Assembly: GCF_900537075.1 (NCBI RefSeq)
Contig: NZ_UNRA01000001.1
Coordinates: forward strand, 892,191 to 956,190
Direction of reading: 5' to 3'
Origin: Tropicibacter sp. Alg240-R139
GTDB taxonomy: Bacteria > Pseudomonadota > Alphaproteobacteria > Rhodobacterales > Rhodobacteraceae
DNA: 64,000 nt
Numbering within the stretch: the stretch's first letter is position 1; each line of letters begins with the position of its first letter. The notes beneath the pieces are model-generated. The model was given only the letters and a program-made list of their open reading frames with translations. It was not told the origin of the DNA and made no database searches. Positions 16,026-25,262 of the stretch are shown here, in pieces. The position numbers and the translations under genes were made by a program.

Positions 16026-16874
16026 ATGTTGTGTCGCATCGGTGAGGTTGAAGTTTGGCGAATCCTTGAGATCAACGGGCCATTCGTAGAACCCGAAAAG
16101 CTCTATCCAAATGCGGGACCAGAACTGCATCATATCCTGCGTGAACATGCGCCAGGGCAGCTGTGCGAACACAGTGGCAAGCTGATTTTGCCGATCCAAG
16201 GTTTTTTGCTGAAAACACCTGATCACGTGATCCTGGTGGATGCCTGTGTTGGCAACGACAAGACGGTGAAATCGCTACCAGATTGGAACCATCGTTCGGA
16301 TGGAAGATTCATGTCTGCGCTGACAGCCGCCGGCGTTGCGCCCGCGGATGTGGATTATGTGCTCTGCACGCATCTGCACACCGATCACATCGGATGGAAT
16401 ACGCGGCTGGTGGATGGTCGTTGGGTGCCCACTTTTCCGAAGGCCAGATATCTGATCCCGGCTGAGGACAACCACGCCGATAGTGCAGACCCAACAGATT
16501 CATACACCGAAAGCGTTCTACCGGTGATCGAGGCCGGGCAGGCGGAAATGGTGCAACCGGGGCATTGCCTGGGCGATTATGTGAGGTTGGTGCCGACGCC
16601 TGGCCACACACCGGGCCATGTCTCGGTTCTGGTGCATAGCGGTGGGGCCGAAGTGCTAATCACCGGGGATGCGCTGCATTCGACCGCACAGTGTCACCGT
16701 CCCGATTGGCATTTCGCATATGACGACAACCCGGAGCTTGCGGTGCAATCCCGTGTGGCGCTGCTTGAGGATTCGTCAGAAGTGGGTCGACGTGTTCTGG
16801 GGAGCCATTTCACTTTGCCCTCGATTGGTCGCGTCCGTGCAGTCGGGGATGCATTCCGGTGGGAGCCGGACTGA
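16026..16874 (+). CDS. MBL-fold metallo-hydrolase
   Basis: A 282-aa metallo-beta-lactamase-fold enzyme. The metal motif HLHTDHIGW is at residues 116-124; further ligands are in TPGHTPGHVSVLV and ITGDALH. This subgroup (AHL-lactonase/quinolone-response-like) hydrolyses esters, lactones or thioesters; the true substrate is unknown. There is no signal peptide, so it is cytoplasmic. It is monocistronic and convergent with the M20 peptidase, with a shared terminator between them. Confidence 0.88.
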   Translation: MLCRIGEVEVWRILEINGPFVEPEKLYPNAGPELHHILREHAPGQLCEHSGKLILPIQGFLLKTPDHVILVDACVGNDKTVKSLPDWNHRSDGRFMSALTAAGVAPADVDYVLCTHLHTDHIGWNTRLVDGRWVPTFPKARYLIPAEDNHADSADPTDSYTESVLPVIEAGQAEMVQPGHCLGDYVRLVPTPGHTPGHVSVLVHSGGAEVLITGDALHSTAQCHRPDWHFAYDDNPELAVQSRVALLEDSSEVGRRVLGSHFTLPSIGRVRAVGDAFRWEPD

Positions 16875-16875
16875 A

Positions 16876-16902
16876 AAAGGCCGGAGTTGTGCTCCGGCCT
16901 TT
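16876..16902. terminator. Bidirectional rho-independent terminator
   Basis: An 11-bp perfect stem (AAAGGCCGGAG / CTCCGGCCTTT) with a TTGTG loop sits between two convergent genes. A-rich and T-rich flanks on either side allow termination in both directions. Confidence 0.85.
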
Positions 16903-16925
16903 GATATATTGATTTACTGCGGCTT

Positions 16926-18296
16926 TCAGCTCAACGCGGCCAATACGCGAGCCCACGAGCGGATGCCCTTGTGAAAACTCTCCATATCGTATTTCTCGTT
17001 TGGCGAGTGGATCTGGTCATCGTCCTTGCCAAAGCCGATCAGCATCGCGTCAGTATCCACGATGTCCTTGAAGAACCCGGCAATCGGGATCGACCCACCG
17101 CAACCCACGTAGGCCGCAGGAATACCCCATTCGTCGCTAAGTGCTTGGCGGGCCTTTTCGAAGGCCGGATCGTCGACTGACATCTGTGAGGCGGGGGAGC
17201 CTTTTTCGGTGCGGTACTCGACGGTGAAGCCATCAGGCAGATTGCTTTCCAGATAGTGACGGAAAGCATCGCGGATCGTGTCCGGGTCTTGCTGGCCGAC
17301 CAGACGGAAGCTGACTTTGGCGCTTGCTTTGCTGGGCAAAACGGTCTTGAAGCCGTCGCCCGTGTAGCCACCCCAGATGCCGTTCACGTCACAGGTCGGG
17401 CGCGACCAGATCTGTTCCAGGGGCGTGCGGTCCTGTTCGCCTGCGGGCGCTGTCAGGTTGACGTCGCCCAGAAACGCCTGGTGGTCAAAGTTCAGGCCTT
17501 GCCACTGCGCGCGCATCTCGTCGGACAATTCTGTCACGCCATCATAAAAGCCGGGCAGGGTGATCGCGCCAGTGTCGTCGTGCAGACCGGCGAGAATCTT
17601 GGTCAGCACGCGGATCGGGTTCATCCCGATGCCGCCGTACATGCCAGAGTGCAGGTCGCGGTCGGGGCCGGTGATGGTGAAATCCTCGCCCAGCAGACCG
17701 CGCAGCATGGTGGTGATCGCTGGAACCTTGCTTTCGAACAGGCCGGTGTCACAGATCAACGCGATGTCCGATTTCAGCTCGTCGCGGTTTTCTTCCATGA
17801 AAGGGACCAGCGAGGGCGAACCCGATTCCTCTTCACCCTCGAAGAAGAACGTCAGCTTGCAGGGCAGGGCGCCGTGCACCTCTTTCCACGCCCGACACGC
17901 CTCGACAAAGGTCATCAGCTGACCCTTGTCGTCAGAGGAGCCGCGCGCGCGGATCACCTTGCCGTTGGGTGTGTCCTGAATTTCGGGATCAAATGGGTCG
18001 CGGTCCCAAAGTTCCAGCGGATCAACGGGTTGCACGTCATAGTGACCATAAAACAGCAGGTGTGGGCCGGGTCCGTCAACATGCCCGACAACCATCGGGT
18101 GGCCCGGCGTGGGGCGCTTCTGTGCGTCAACACCAAGGCCCTGCAGGTCAGCCACCAGCCAGTCGGCGGCGGCGTCACAGTGTTCCTTGAAGGCTGGGTC
18201 AGTCGAGATTGACGGGATCTTGAGCAGGTCGATCAGGCGATCGGTGGCAGCGGGCAGGTCGGCATCAATGCGCGACAGGACATCATCCAGGGACAT
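16926..18296 (-). CDS. M20-family metallo-dipeptidase
   Basis: About 456 aa from ATG 18296 (MSLDDVLSRID...); an in-frame ATG 39 bp upstream exists, but the chosen start fits family length. It has the zinc motifs LLFYGHYDVQP, ARGSSDDKGQLMTF (bridging Asp), FEGEEESGSPSL (general-base Glu and ligand) and the C-terminal HSPNEKYD His ligand. M20 family members remove or split small peptides and acylated amino acids in the cytoplasm; this one is closest in layout to carnosinase/CNDP-like dipeptidases. It is convergent with the MBL gene. Confidence 0.9.
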   Translation of the reverse strand: MSLDDVLSRIDADLPAATDRLIDLLKIPSISTDPAFKEHCDAAADWLVADLQGLGVDAQKRPTPGHPMVVGHVDGPGPHLLFYGHYDVQPVDPLELWDRDPFDPEIQDTPNGKVIRARGSSDDKGQLMTFVEACRAWKEVHGALPCKLTFFFEGEEESGSPSLVPFMEENRDELKSDIALICDTGLFESKVPAITTMLRGLLGEDFTITGPDRDLHSGMYGGIGMNPIRVLTKILAGLHDDTGAITLPGFYDGVTELSDEMRAQWQGLNFDHQAFLGDVNLTAPAGEQDRTPLEQIWSRPTCDVNGIWGGYTGDGFKTVLPSKASAKVSFRLVGQQDPDTIRDAFRHYLESNLPDGFTVEYRTEKGSPASQMSVDDPAFEKARQALSDEWGIPAAYVGCGGSIPIAGFFKDIVDTDAMLIGFGKDDDQIHSPNEKYDMESFHKGIRSWARVLAALS

Positions 18297-18506
18297 CGCG
18301 GGTTCCTTTTGTTTGGGTGAAACGATTTGGCGCAAAAGGTATCAGCGCGGGCCGCACTGTCCAGAGGGGGCAAGCTGATCCCAATTTATTTCTATGAGCT
18401 CAATTCTCGGATCGGAAACTTTTGAAACTGCTTCAGGGCGACTTGCGACGTTTTCGCGCCCCCAAGAGACGCAGTTTGTCTTGTTACATGAGAATTGGGT
18501 GTATAT

Positions 18507-18520
18507 TTGATGCAAATCAA
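18507..18520 (+). promoter_or_regulatory. FnrL/FNR box upstream of hemA
   Basis: TTGATGCAAATCAA is an exact match to TTGAT-N4-ATCAA, centred about 135 bp before the hemA start. In Rhodobacter species hemA is known to be activated by FnrL under low oxygen. The divergent M20 gene starts about 210 bp away and is a less likely target. Confidence 0.8.
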
Positions 18521-18648
18521 TGTCGCGTCCGTGTGTCCGGATATAGGCAATTGAGAACCATGACCTTTGTGCGTTCCGTTTGAGACGTGAAAATCCAAAC
18601 GTCATGTGCCAAACTGGCCCTTGGGCCGAAAGACCAATGGAGACCTCG

Positions 18649-19872
18649 GTGGACTATACCGCGAAACTCGACGACGCCATTCAGAAGCTGCACGACGAAG
18701 GCCGCTATCGTACGTTCATCGACATTGAGCGTCGCAATGGTAATTTTCCCCATGCGGTCTGGACCCGTCCGGATGGCAGCGAGCAAGACATTACCGTCTG
18801 GTGTGGCAACGACTATCTGGGCATGGGCCAGCACCCGGTTGTTTTGGAAGCGATGCAAGAAGCCATTGAATCGGCCGGCGCAGGATCGGGCGGCACGCGC
18901 AACATTTCGGGCACCACAGTCTATCATAAGCAGCTTGAGGCCGAGTTGGCCGATTTGCACGGCAAAGAAGCTTCGCTGCTTTTCACCAGCGCCTACATCG
19001 CCAATGACGCAACGCTTTCGACGTTGCCCAAACTGTTTCCGGGTTTGATCATCTATTCAGATGCGCTTAACCATGCCTCGATGATCGAAGGGGTGCGCCG
19101 CAACGGCGGTGCCAAGCGCATCTTCCGTCACAACGATGTGGCGCATCTGCGCGAGCTGCTAGAGGCCGATGATCCGGCCGCGCCCAAGCTGATCGCGTTT
19201 GAATCGATCTATTCCATGGACGGTGATTTCGGTCCCATCGAAGAGATCTGCGATCTGGCGGATGAATTCGGCGCGCTGACCTACATCGACGAGGTGCATG
19301 CGGTTGGCATGTACGGCCCCCGTGGCGGTGGCGTGACCGAGCGGGATCGTCTGGCGCATCGCATTGACATCATTAACGGCACGCTTGCCAAAGCCTATGG
19401 CGTGATGGGCGGCTACATCGCCGCGAGCGAGAAAATGTGTGATGCGATACGCTCTTACGCGCCGGGGTTCATCTTTACCACCTCGCTGCCACCAGCGGTC
19501 GCAGCGGGTGCAGCCGTGTCCGTCGCTTACTTGAAAACCGCGCCTGAACTGCGCGAACGGCACCAGACACAAGCTAGCATCCTTAAGCTGCGCCTTAAGG
19601 GTATGGGCCTGCCGATCATCGATCACGGGTCGCACATTGTGCCAGTGATCGTGGGCAACCCGGTGCATACCAAAAAGCTCAGCGACATGTTGCTGGAGAA
19701 TTTTGGCATCTACGTGCAGCCGATCAACTTCCCGACCGTTCCGCGCGGTACAGAGCGTCTGCGTTTTACCCCGTCGCCTGTTCACGGCCCGGATGAAATG
19801 AACCGTCTGGTACAAGCAATGGACGAGCTGTGGTCGCACTGTGCGCTGAATCGCGCCGAATTGGCGGGCTAA
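18649..19872 (+). CDS. hemA: 5-aminolevulinate synthase
   Basis: Condenses glycine and succinyl-CoA to 5-aminolevulinate, the first step of C4-pathway tetrapyrrole synthesis. Strong family blocks are [45 protein letters not shown] and [14 protein letters not shown] choose GTG 18649 ([10 protein letters not shown]...) over ATG 18637: GGAG lies 6 nt before it, the length becomes 407 aa, and the PLP lysine becomes K248 as in Rhodobacter enzymes. The leader region of about 350 bp carries an FnrL box, so oxygen control is likely. A RodZ-like gene follows. Confidence 0.95.
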   Translation: MDYTAKLDDAIQKLHDEGRYRTFIDIERRNGNFPHAVWTRPDGSEQDITVWCGNDYLGMGQHPVVLEAMQEAIESAGAGSGGTRNISGTTVYHKQLEAELADLHGKEASLLFTSAYIANDATLSTLPKLFPGLIIYSDALNHASMIEGVRRNGGAKRIFRHNDVAHLRELLEADDPAAPKLIAFESIYSMDGDFGPIEEICDLADEFGALTYIDEVHAVGMYGPRGGGVTERDRLAHRIDIINGTLAKAYGVMGGYIAASEKMCDAIRSYAPGFIFTTSLPPAVAAGAAVSVAYLKTAPELRERHQTQASILKLRLKGMGLPIIDHGSHIVPVIVGNPVHTKKLSDMLLENFGIYVQPINFPTVPRGTERLRFTPSPVHGPDEMNRLVQAMDELWSHCALNRAELAG

Positions 19873-20002
19873 GTTCACGCGACTGTGTGCAAAACACTTG
19901 CCTCATGTTAAGCTAATGGTAACAAAAAGCGCGGACGAATCGTGATAGGGACGATTCCACGCGCTGCTGGCACATCGCGGCAGGCAACATGGGGCGGCAG
20001 GT

Positions 20003-21214
20003 ATGATTGGGCGCAGATCACAGCGCAAATCAGAGGACGTAGAAATCGACAAACCGAAGGGGTTTGACGATTTCAAAGTGAGTCTCGGTGACATGATGCG
20101 CGGCGAACGGGCGACGATGGGGAAATCCCTGCTCGACGTTCAACGTGAATTACGCATCAAGGCGAACTATATCGCAGCCATCGAAAACTCGGACCCGACC
20201 GCTTTTGACACACCCGGCTTTATTGCCGGATATGTGCGGTCCTATGCTCGGTATCTGGGGATGAACCCGGATGATGCCTTTGGCACCTTCTGCGAGGAAA
20301 GCGGATTTGAGGTGGCACACGGCATGTCGGCCGAAGCCTCGAGTATTCGAAAATCCGGCCCTGATCTCATTTCGAGAAGATCCAAGTCCAGCGATCCATT
20401 CATAACACCTAACACGCCATTTGTTCCAACTGGCGAGAGTTTCCTTACTCATATCGAACCGCGCGCCATTGGCTCGACTCTGGTTTTGTTGGCCTTGATC
20501 GGCGGCATTGGGTACGGCGGTTGGTCGGTTCTGAAAGAAGTTCAGCAGGTGCAATTGGCTCCGGTTGAGCAGACACCTGCCGTGCTGTCAGATCTGGATC
20601 CGCTGGATCAGGCCACGCGCCAGACCACGGCGACCGCCAATGCCGGTCTGACACAGCCCACCGCGGACGCGCTGGACCGTCTCTATCGCCCGCAGGCGCT
20701 GGATGTTCCGGTACTTGTGTCGCGCGACGCGCCGATTTCTACGCTTGATCCGCGCACGGTTGGGAACTTTACCGCGCCGACACTGCCGGATGTGCAGTTG
20801 GCCGAGGTTCTTTCAACGCGAGACACCACGGGCCAGTCGATCCCGCAAGTGGTCGAAAATCTGGCACCTTCGCTTACTATGGTGGCGCTACGCCCATCCT
20901 GGGTTCGTGTAACGGCGGCGGATGGGACACATATCTATGAAGCCATCATGGAGCCCGGAAGCACCTACCAGGTGCCCCTGACCGAAGATGCGCCGACTCT
21001 GCACGCTGGAGAATCGAGCGGCATCTACTTTATCGTTAATGGCGAACATCGTGGCCCGGTGGGGGATCGTGGTGTTGTCACGCGCGGTGTGGTGTTGTCG
21101 CCAGACGCAGTGGAAGAGCGCTATCTTGTGGCAGAGATCGACGGCGATGATCGTGTGCTGCTCGAAAAGGTGGCCGAGGCGTTGACAGCTCCGGTGACCG
21201 AGACAACCGACTGA
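20003..21214 (+). CDS. RodZ-like helix-turn-helix membrane protein
   Basis: A 403-aa protein with a cytoplasmic XRE/HTH_25-type helix-turn-helix (about residues 28-95, SLGDMMRGERATMGKSLLDVQRELRIKANYIAAIE), a linker, one membrane segment around 153-175 (STLVLLALIGGIGYGG), and a periplasmic C-terminal DUF4115-like beta domain (SWVRVTAADGTHIYEAIMEPGSTYQVP). This is the RodZ layout, which links MreB to the cell-wall elongation machinery. The order rodZ-like then ispG is common in proteobacteria and supports the call. Confidence 0.85.
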   Translation: MIGRRSQRKSEDVEIDKPKGFDDFKVSLGDMMRGERATMGKSLLDVQRELRIKANYIAAIENSDPTAFDTPGFIAGYVRSYARYLGMNPDDAFGTFCEESGFEVAHGMSAEASSIRKSGPDLISRRSKSSDPFITPNTPFVPTGESFLTHIEPRAIGSTLVLLALIGGIGYGGWSVLKEVQQVQLAPVEQTPAVLSDLDPLDQATRQTTATANAGLTQPTADALDRLYRPQALDVPVLVSRDAPISTLDPRTVGNFTAPTLPDVQLAEVLSTRDTTGQSIPQVVENLAPSLTMVALRPSWVRVTAADGTHIYEAIMEPGSTYQVPLTEDAPTLHAGESSGIYFIVNGEHRGPVGDRGVVTRGVVLSPDAVEERYLVAEIDGDDRVLLEKVAEALTAPVTETTD

Positions 21215-21350
21215 TCTTTTTACATTGTGACTGTTTTTGCTGCCTGAGAATGGCCGCGGGCATTGGACTGTGTGTCAAGCGACCATTGCACCATGGGTGC
21301 CATCAGCCTATCTAGGGCACAGGCCCAACTGGATGCGGAATCCCAAAGCG

Positions 21351-22472
21351 ATGTCACTCAACCACGTGCGCCCCTGGCGCAACATCTACCGCCGAAAATC
21401 TCGACAGATCATGGTTGGGAACGTACCCGTGGGTGGCGATGCACCGATTGCAGTGCAGACCATGACCAACACGCTTACTACCGACGCGCCGGCGACCATC
21501 GCGCAGGTGCAGGCCGCAGCCGAGGCGGGCGCGGACCTGGTGCGGGTGTCGGTGCCGGATGAAGCATCATCGAAGGCGCTGAAAGAGATTGTGCGCGAAA
21601 GCCCGGTGCCGATCGTGGCGGACATCCATTTCCACTATAAGCGCGGGATCGAGGCCGCCGAGGCGGGCGCTGCCTGCCTGCGCATCAACCCGGGCAACAT
21701 TGGCGACGAAAAGCGCGTGGCCGAAGTGATCAGAGCGGCAAAGGACAACAACTGTTCCATTCGCATCGGCGTGAACGCCGGCAGCCTGGAAAAGCACTTG
21801 CTTGAGAAATACGGCGAGCCCTGCCCGGACGCGATGGTGGAATCCGGTCTGGATCACATCAAGATCCTGCAGGATCACGATTTCCACGAGTTCAAGATTT
21901 CCGTGAAAGCATCTGATGTGTTCATGTCGGCGGCTGCTTATCAGGCCTTGGCCGAGGCCACGGATGCGCCCATTCATCTGGGTATCACCGAGGCGGGCGG
22001 GCTGGTGTCGGGCACCATTAAGTCCGCTATCGGGCTGGGGCAGCTTTTGTGGATGGGTATCGGGGACACGATCCGTGTCAGCCTGTCCGCTGATCCGGTC
22101 GAGGAGGTCAAAGTCGGCTTCGAGATACTCAAGAGCCTCGGTTTGCGGCACCGGGGCGTCAACATCATATCCTGCCCGTCTTGCGCGCGTCAGGGGTTTG
22201 ACGTGATCAAGACGGTGGAAACGCTGGAAAAGCGTCTGGAACACATTAAGACGCCCATGAGCCTGTCGATCATCGGCTGCGTGGTGAATGGCCCCGGAGA
22301 GGCGCTGATGACGGATGTGGGGTTCACGGGCGGTGGCGCCGGGTCCGGGATGGTTTATCTGGCAGGCAAGGCCAGCCATAAGATGTCCAACGACCAAATG
22401 GTCGATCACATCGTCGAAGAAGTCGAGAAGAAAGCCGCAGAGCTGGACACGACCAAGGACGCGGCCGAGTAA
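21351..22472 (+). CDS. ispG: 4-hydroxy-3-methylbut-2-en-1-yl diphosphate synthase (IspG/GcpE)
   Basis: Reductively converts MEcPP to HMBPP, the penultimate step of the MEP isoprenoid pathway. About 373 aa from ATG 21351 ([18 protein letters not shown]...); the frame is open further upstream but those residues do not resemble the family. Visible marks are the TIM-barrel segment [21 protein letters not shown] and the 4Fe-4S cysteines in SCPSCARQ and [10 protein letters not shown]. It is short like other bacterial enzymes without the plant insert. It lies 136 bp downstream of the rodZ-like gene and probably in its operon. Confidence 0.95.
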   Translation: MSLNHVRPWRNIYRRKSRQIMVGNVPVGGDAPIAVQTMTNTLTTDAPATIAQVQAAAEAGADLVRVSVPDEASSKALKEIVRESPVPIVADIHFHYKRGIEAAEAGAACLRINPGNIGDEKRVAEVIRAAKDNNCSIRIGVNAGSLEKHLLEKYGEPCPDAMVESGLDHIKILQDHDFHEFKISVKASDVFMSAAAYQALAEATDAPIHLGITEAGGLVSGTIKSAIGLGQLLWMGIGDTIRVSLSADPVEEVKVGFEILKSLGLRHRGVNIISCPSCARQGFDVIKTVETLEKRLEHIKTPMSLSIIGCVVNGPGEALMTDVGFTGGGAGSGMVYLAGKASHKMSNDQMVDHIVEEVEKKAAELDTTKDAAE

Positions 22473-22494
22473 TCGGACCGATTCCCGATGCGGT

Positions 22495-22578
22495 CCCGCC
22501 CGTCGTCAATGCCCCTAGTGGGACATCTCCTCCCGTTGGGCCAGGCTCATGCGGGCTTTGCCCGCATGAGCCTGGCCC
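22495..22578. repeat. Dispersed palindromic element, copy A (full length)
   Basis: The layout is CCCGCCCGTCGTC, a small imperfect hairpin (ATGCCCC/GGGACAT), CTCCTCCCGTTGGGC, then a 19-bp perfect hairpin with arms at 22538-22556 and 22560-22578 and a TTT loop. The same parts recur near 26.4, 36.9 and 52.6 kb, sometimes inverted. It lies directly behind ispG. Confidence 0.8.
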
Positions 22579-23099
22579 CCCGCCGTCCGCAGGACGCAAG
22601 GCCGACAGGCCGCGCAGGTTGGGTGAGTTGGCAAAACCGATAGGTTCCAAGTGTATTGAGGTGGTGGGCTTCGGTGCGATGCAACGCCACCTCAAAGAAA
22701 CACCAGCCGGGCGCTTGTCATACCGGCCGAGGGGCCAAATCACTGAACGAGGTCACGAGCCTTCAGTCGACCCGGTCGGGCAGGTTCCAAAAACAGAGGA
22801 GTCAAACGCGGGCAAACTTCGCACCCAACGCGATACAGAAAAACGGGTGTTGGCAGATGCCCCCCAAACGCGCAGGCCTTTAGGAGAAAACGAGGCCTGC
22901 CGCCCCTCTGACCTGGCCTCTCGCCCGCCGCACATGAGCGAAAAGCGCCTTGCCGGAGCGACGCGCGCAGAGGATTTTGGAACACGGGTGCACATGCTCC
23001 ATTTGCCTGGTCTGACAGGGTGAAGATAGAGAACAGACGGCCGCGCTCTTTTGAGCCCGCTGCGAATATTGCGCCGTCTGCGCCCAATCCCGGCGCGTA
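22579..23099. other. Gene-free intergenic region
   Basis: About 520 bp between the repeat element and the dsbA-type gene. Open frames exist on both strands, but their translations are low-information and overlap one another, and no family is recognisable. A partial palindrome (CAGGCCT...AGGCCTG, near 22877-22900) is the only structure noticed. Confidence 0.5.
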
Positions 23100-23858
23100 T
23101 TAGCCTCGCTCGGCGCGGATGCCTTCTGCGATCAGCTCCAATTGATCCGCAGGCAGGTAGCCACGCAGCAGTTCGGTGCCCATAACAAAGGTCGGGGTGC
23201 CCGAGATGTTCAGCTTTTGGGCCAAGGCACGGGTCTGCGCGATCTCTCGTGTCACGCTGTCGCTGTCCATTGCCGCAAACACAGCGTCCGTATCCAAGCC
23301 CAGGCTATCGGACAGGCGACGCAGGGTGACTTCGGTAGGCTCGCCACCAAACTCCAGCAGGGCATCGTGCACCTGTTTGTAGGCATCGTCCCCAGCAACA
23401 TGTTTGGCCGCGACTGCAAAGCGGGACGAGACAACAGATGCCTCGCCGAGGATCGGAAACTCCTTGATCACCAACCGGATGTTACCGTCACTTTTTAGCA
23501 GCTTGGCCACCTCGGGCACGGCGCGACGGCAGTAGCCGCAGCGGTAGTCCATGAATTCGACCAACGTGATGTCCCCGTCAGGGTTGCCGCCAACCCACGA
23601 GTAGCCGTCGTTGAACAATTCGTCCTGGTTGGCCTCGACCAGTTGAATATCGGCCTGGGCCTCGGCCACCTCACGGCGTTGTTCCAAAATCTGGAAGGCT
23701 TCGAGGATCAGATCGGGGTTCTCAAGGATATACTCGCGAACCTGCGCGCCAAAGGCTTCGCGCTCAGTGGGCGACATGTCGGACAGGTCCAGGGCCTGAG
23801 CGGGCCCGGCGATCAGAGCCAGAGCAGTCAGGGCGGGGGCGGCAAGGCGGAGCATCAT
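23100..23858 (-). CDS. DsbA-family thiol oxidoreductase (Com1-like)
   Basis: A 252-aa exported protein with a signal peptide (ALTALALIAGPAQA, cut near residue 22), a helical N-terminal extension, and a thioredoxin fold carrying the redox site C107-G-Y-C110 (MDYRCGYCRRAVPE) and the cis-proline loop SGTPTFVMG. It should oxidise or isomerise disulfides of periplasmic proteins. Its ATG overlaps the stop of the upstream M48 protease gene by 4 bp, so the two are co-translated and may act together on envelope protein quality. Confidence 0.9.
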   Translation of the reverse strand: MMLRLAAPALTALALIAGPAQALDLSDMSPTEREAFGAQVREYILENPDLILEAFQILEQRREVAEAQADIQLVEANQDELFNDGYSWVGGNPDGDITLVEFMDYRCGYCRRAVPEVAKLLKSDGNIRLVIKEFPILGEASVVSSRFAVAAKHVAGDDAYKQVHDALLEFGGEPTEVTLRRLSDSLGLDTDAVFAAMDSDSVTREIAQTRALAQKLNISGTPTFVMGTELLRGYLPADQLELIAEGIRAERG

Positions 23859-25240
23859 CTTTTCCTTTTGTTTGCACGTTCAGAAGCAAGGAGCACATCC
23901 TGCGCCCGTTGCCAACCCGTTGAACCAACGGGCAGTTGCCCGACGGCGCGCCGGGCGTGGAGTTCTGCGTCCTCAGTCCGACCTTGCAGCGCATAGCGCT
24001 CGGCCGTGACCAGTGAGGCCATTCCGTTTTGGCCGGTGCTGGCATAGGCAACACCCAGATCGCGCAGCATCCGCGCGTCGCGGGCCTCACGCGCACGGGC
24101 CCTTTCTAGGACCTCAAGCGCGGCTTTAGGCTGTTTGGCAGCCAGCAGAGCACGGCCGTGACCAGCCAGGATCAATGGATCGCGGGGAGCGAGTTCGACA
24201 GCTTTACCGTAAGAGTTTACAGCGGCATTGATACGCCGACTTTCCAGCAGGATCTGCCCCTTGAGCTCATAGTAGAATGGATCGTCTGGGCGCAGGGCGA
24301 TGGCGGCATCAATAGCGGAGCGGGCTTTGGACAGGTTGTGATTGCGGTGGTGCGCCACAGCTTGGCGCATCAAGCGAACGTCTGCATGAGCTTCTTCGTC
24401 GGCGCGCAGCAGCGTCCACTTGGGCGCACGGGTAAAGGCCGAGATTTTGCCCCGAATGCGAGCAAACCAGTAATCTGCGTTAGGGTTGGTTTGCGAATGA
24501 TCGCCGTGAGCCTCGAAATAGGACTGCGCGGCACGAATGCGGTCCTTGGACAGCGGGTGCGAGCGCATGTAGGGGTCTTGATTGCTGGGGGTCAGCAGAT
24601 CTTGCCCTGCAAAAGCGCGGTGCAGATCCACCAATCCTTGGACGCTGATGCCCGACAGGCGCAAATAGTTGGCGGCTGAACGATCAGCTGACGATTCCTC
24701 GGCCCGGGTGTGCGCCAAAAAGGACCGGAACGCCGAGGATTGCGTGCCTGCCGCGATCCCTGCTGCCGCTTCACCTCCGCCCGCGGCTGCGGCGATTAGT
24801 GCCAGAGCAATCCCAAGGTTGGACACTGTACGTGCGCCCTCAAGGTTGCTGATCCGACGCTGGATGTGGCCATTGGCGATATGAGCGGCCTCATGGGCGA
24901 TCACCGCCTGAAGCACATCGGCGCGGGGCACTTTCAGGATCAGACCGTAGTTCAGGAAGATCGTGTTGTGATCGACGACAAAGGCGTTGAAACCGCCGTC
25001 GTTGACCAACAGGATTTTGACGCGGTTGGGGCTGAGGCCGGCGGCCCTGAGAATGGGAAAGGCCAATTCTCGCAAACCGTTTTCGATATCCGGATCACGC
25101 AGCAGCCCGATGGCCGTGGCCGGAACTGCACTCGCCAGATAGACGGCGAGGCTGAGTACCATTGCCGACATTTGACGCAGGCCCCACCGACGCCAAATGC
25201 GCGGGATTGACGTCAGCCGGGATACGCGTTCAAAAGCCAT
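23855..25240 (-). CDS. M48-family metalloprotease with TPR domain (BepA/YfgC-like)
   Basis: About 461 aa from ATG 25240. A signal peptide or anchor (MVLSLAVYLASAVPATA) is followed by an M48 peptidase domain with zinc motif HEAAH (residues 116-120) and the third ligand Glu in AEESSADR; the C-terminal half has TPR repeats (KSARSAIDAAIALRPDDPFYYELKG..., ALEVLERARAREARD). BepA-like proteases check outer-membrane protein assembly in the periplasm, which fits its coupling to a DsbA-type oxidase. The exact start is uncertain because the upstream gene diverges only 22 bp away; a second in-frame ATG lies at 25264. Confidence 0.88.
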   Translation of the reverse strand: MAFERVSRLTSIPRIWRRWGLRQMSAMVLSLAVYLASAVPATAIGLLRDPDIENGLRELAFPILRAAGLSPNRVKILLVNDGGFNAFVVDHNTIFLNYGLILKVPRADVLQAVIAHEAAHIANGHIQRRISNLEGARTVSNLGIALALIAAAAGGGEAAAGIAAGTQSSAFRSFLAHTRAEESSADRSAANYLRLSGISVQGLVDLHRAFAGQDLLTPSNQDPYMRSHPLSKDRIRAAQSYFEAHGDHSQTNPNADYWFARIRGKISAFTRAPKWTLLRADEEAHADVRLMRQAVAHHRNHNLSKARSAIDAAIALRPDDPFYYELKGQILLESRRINAAVNSYGKAVELAPRDPLILAGHGRALLAAKQPKAALEVLERARAREARDARMLRDLGVAYASTGQNGMASLVTAERYALQGRTEDAELHARRAVGQLPVGSTGWQRAQDVLLASERANKRKR

Positions 25241-25262
25241 GGCGGCAACATGGGAGAAGGCC

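Noticed and set aside
22619-23087. Open frames on both strands between ispG and dsbA-type gene
   Set aside because: The frames overlap each other, have low-information translations and no ribosome site of note.
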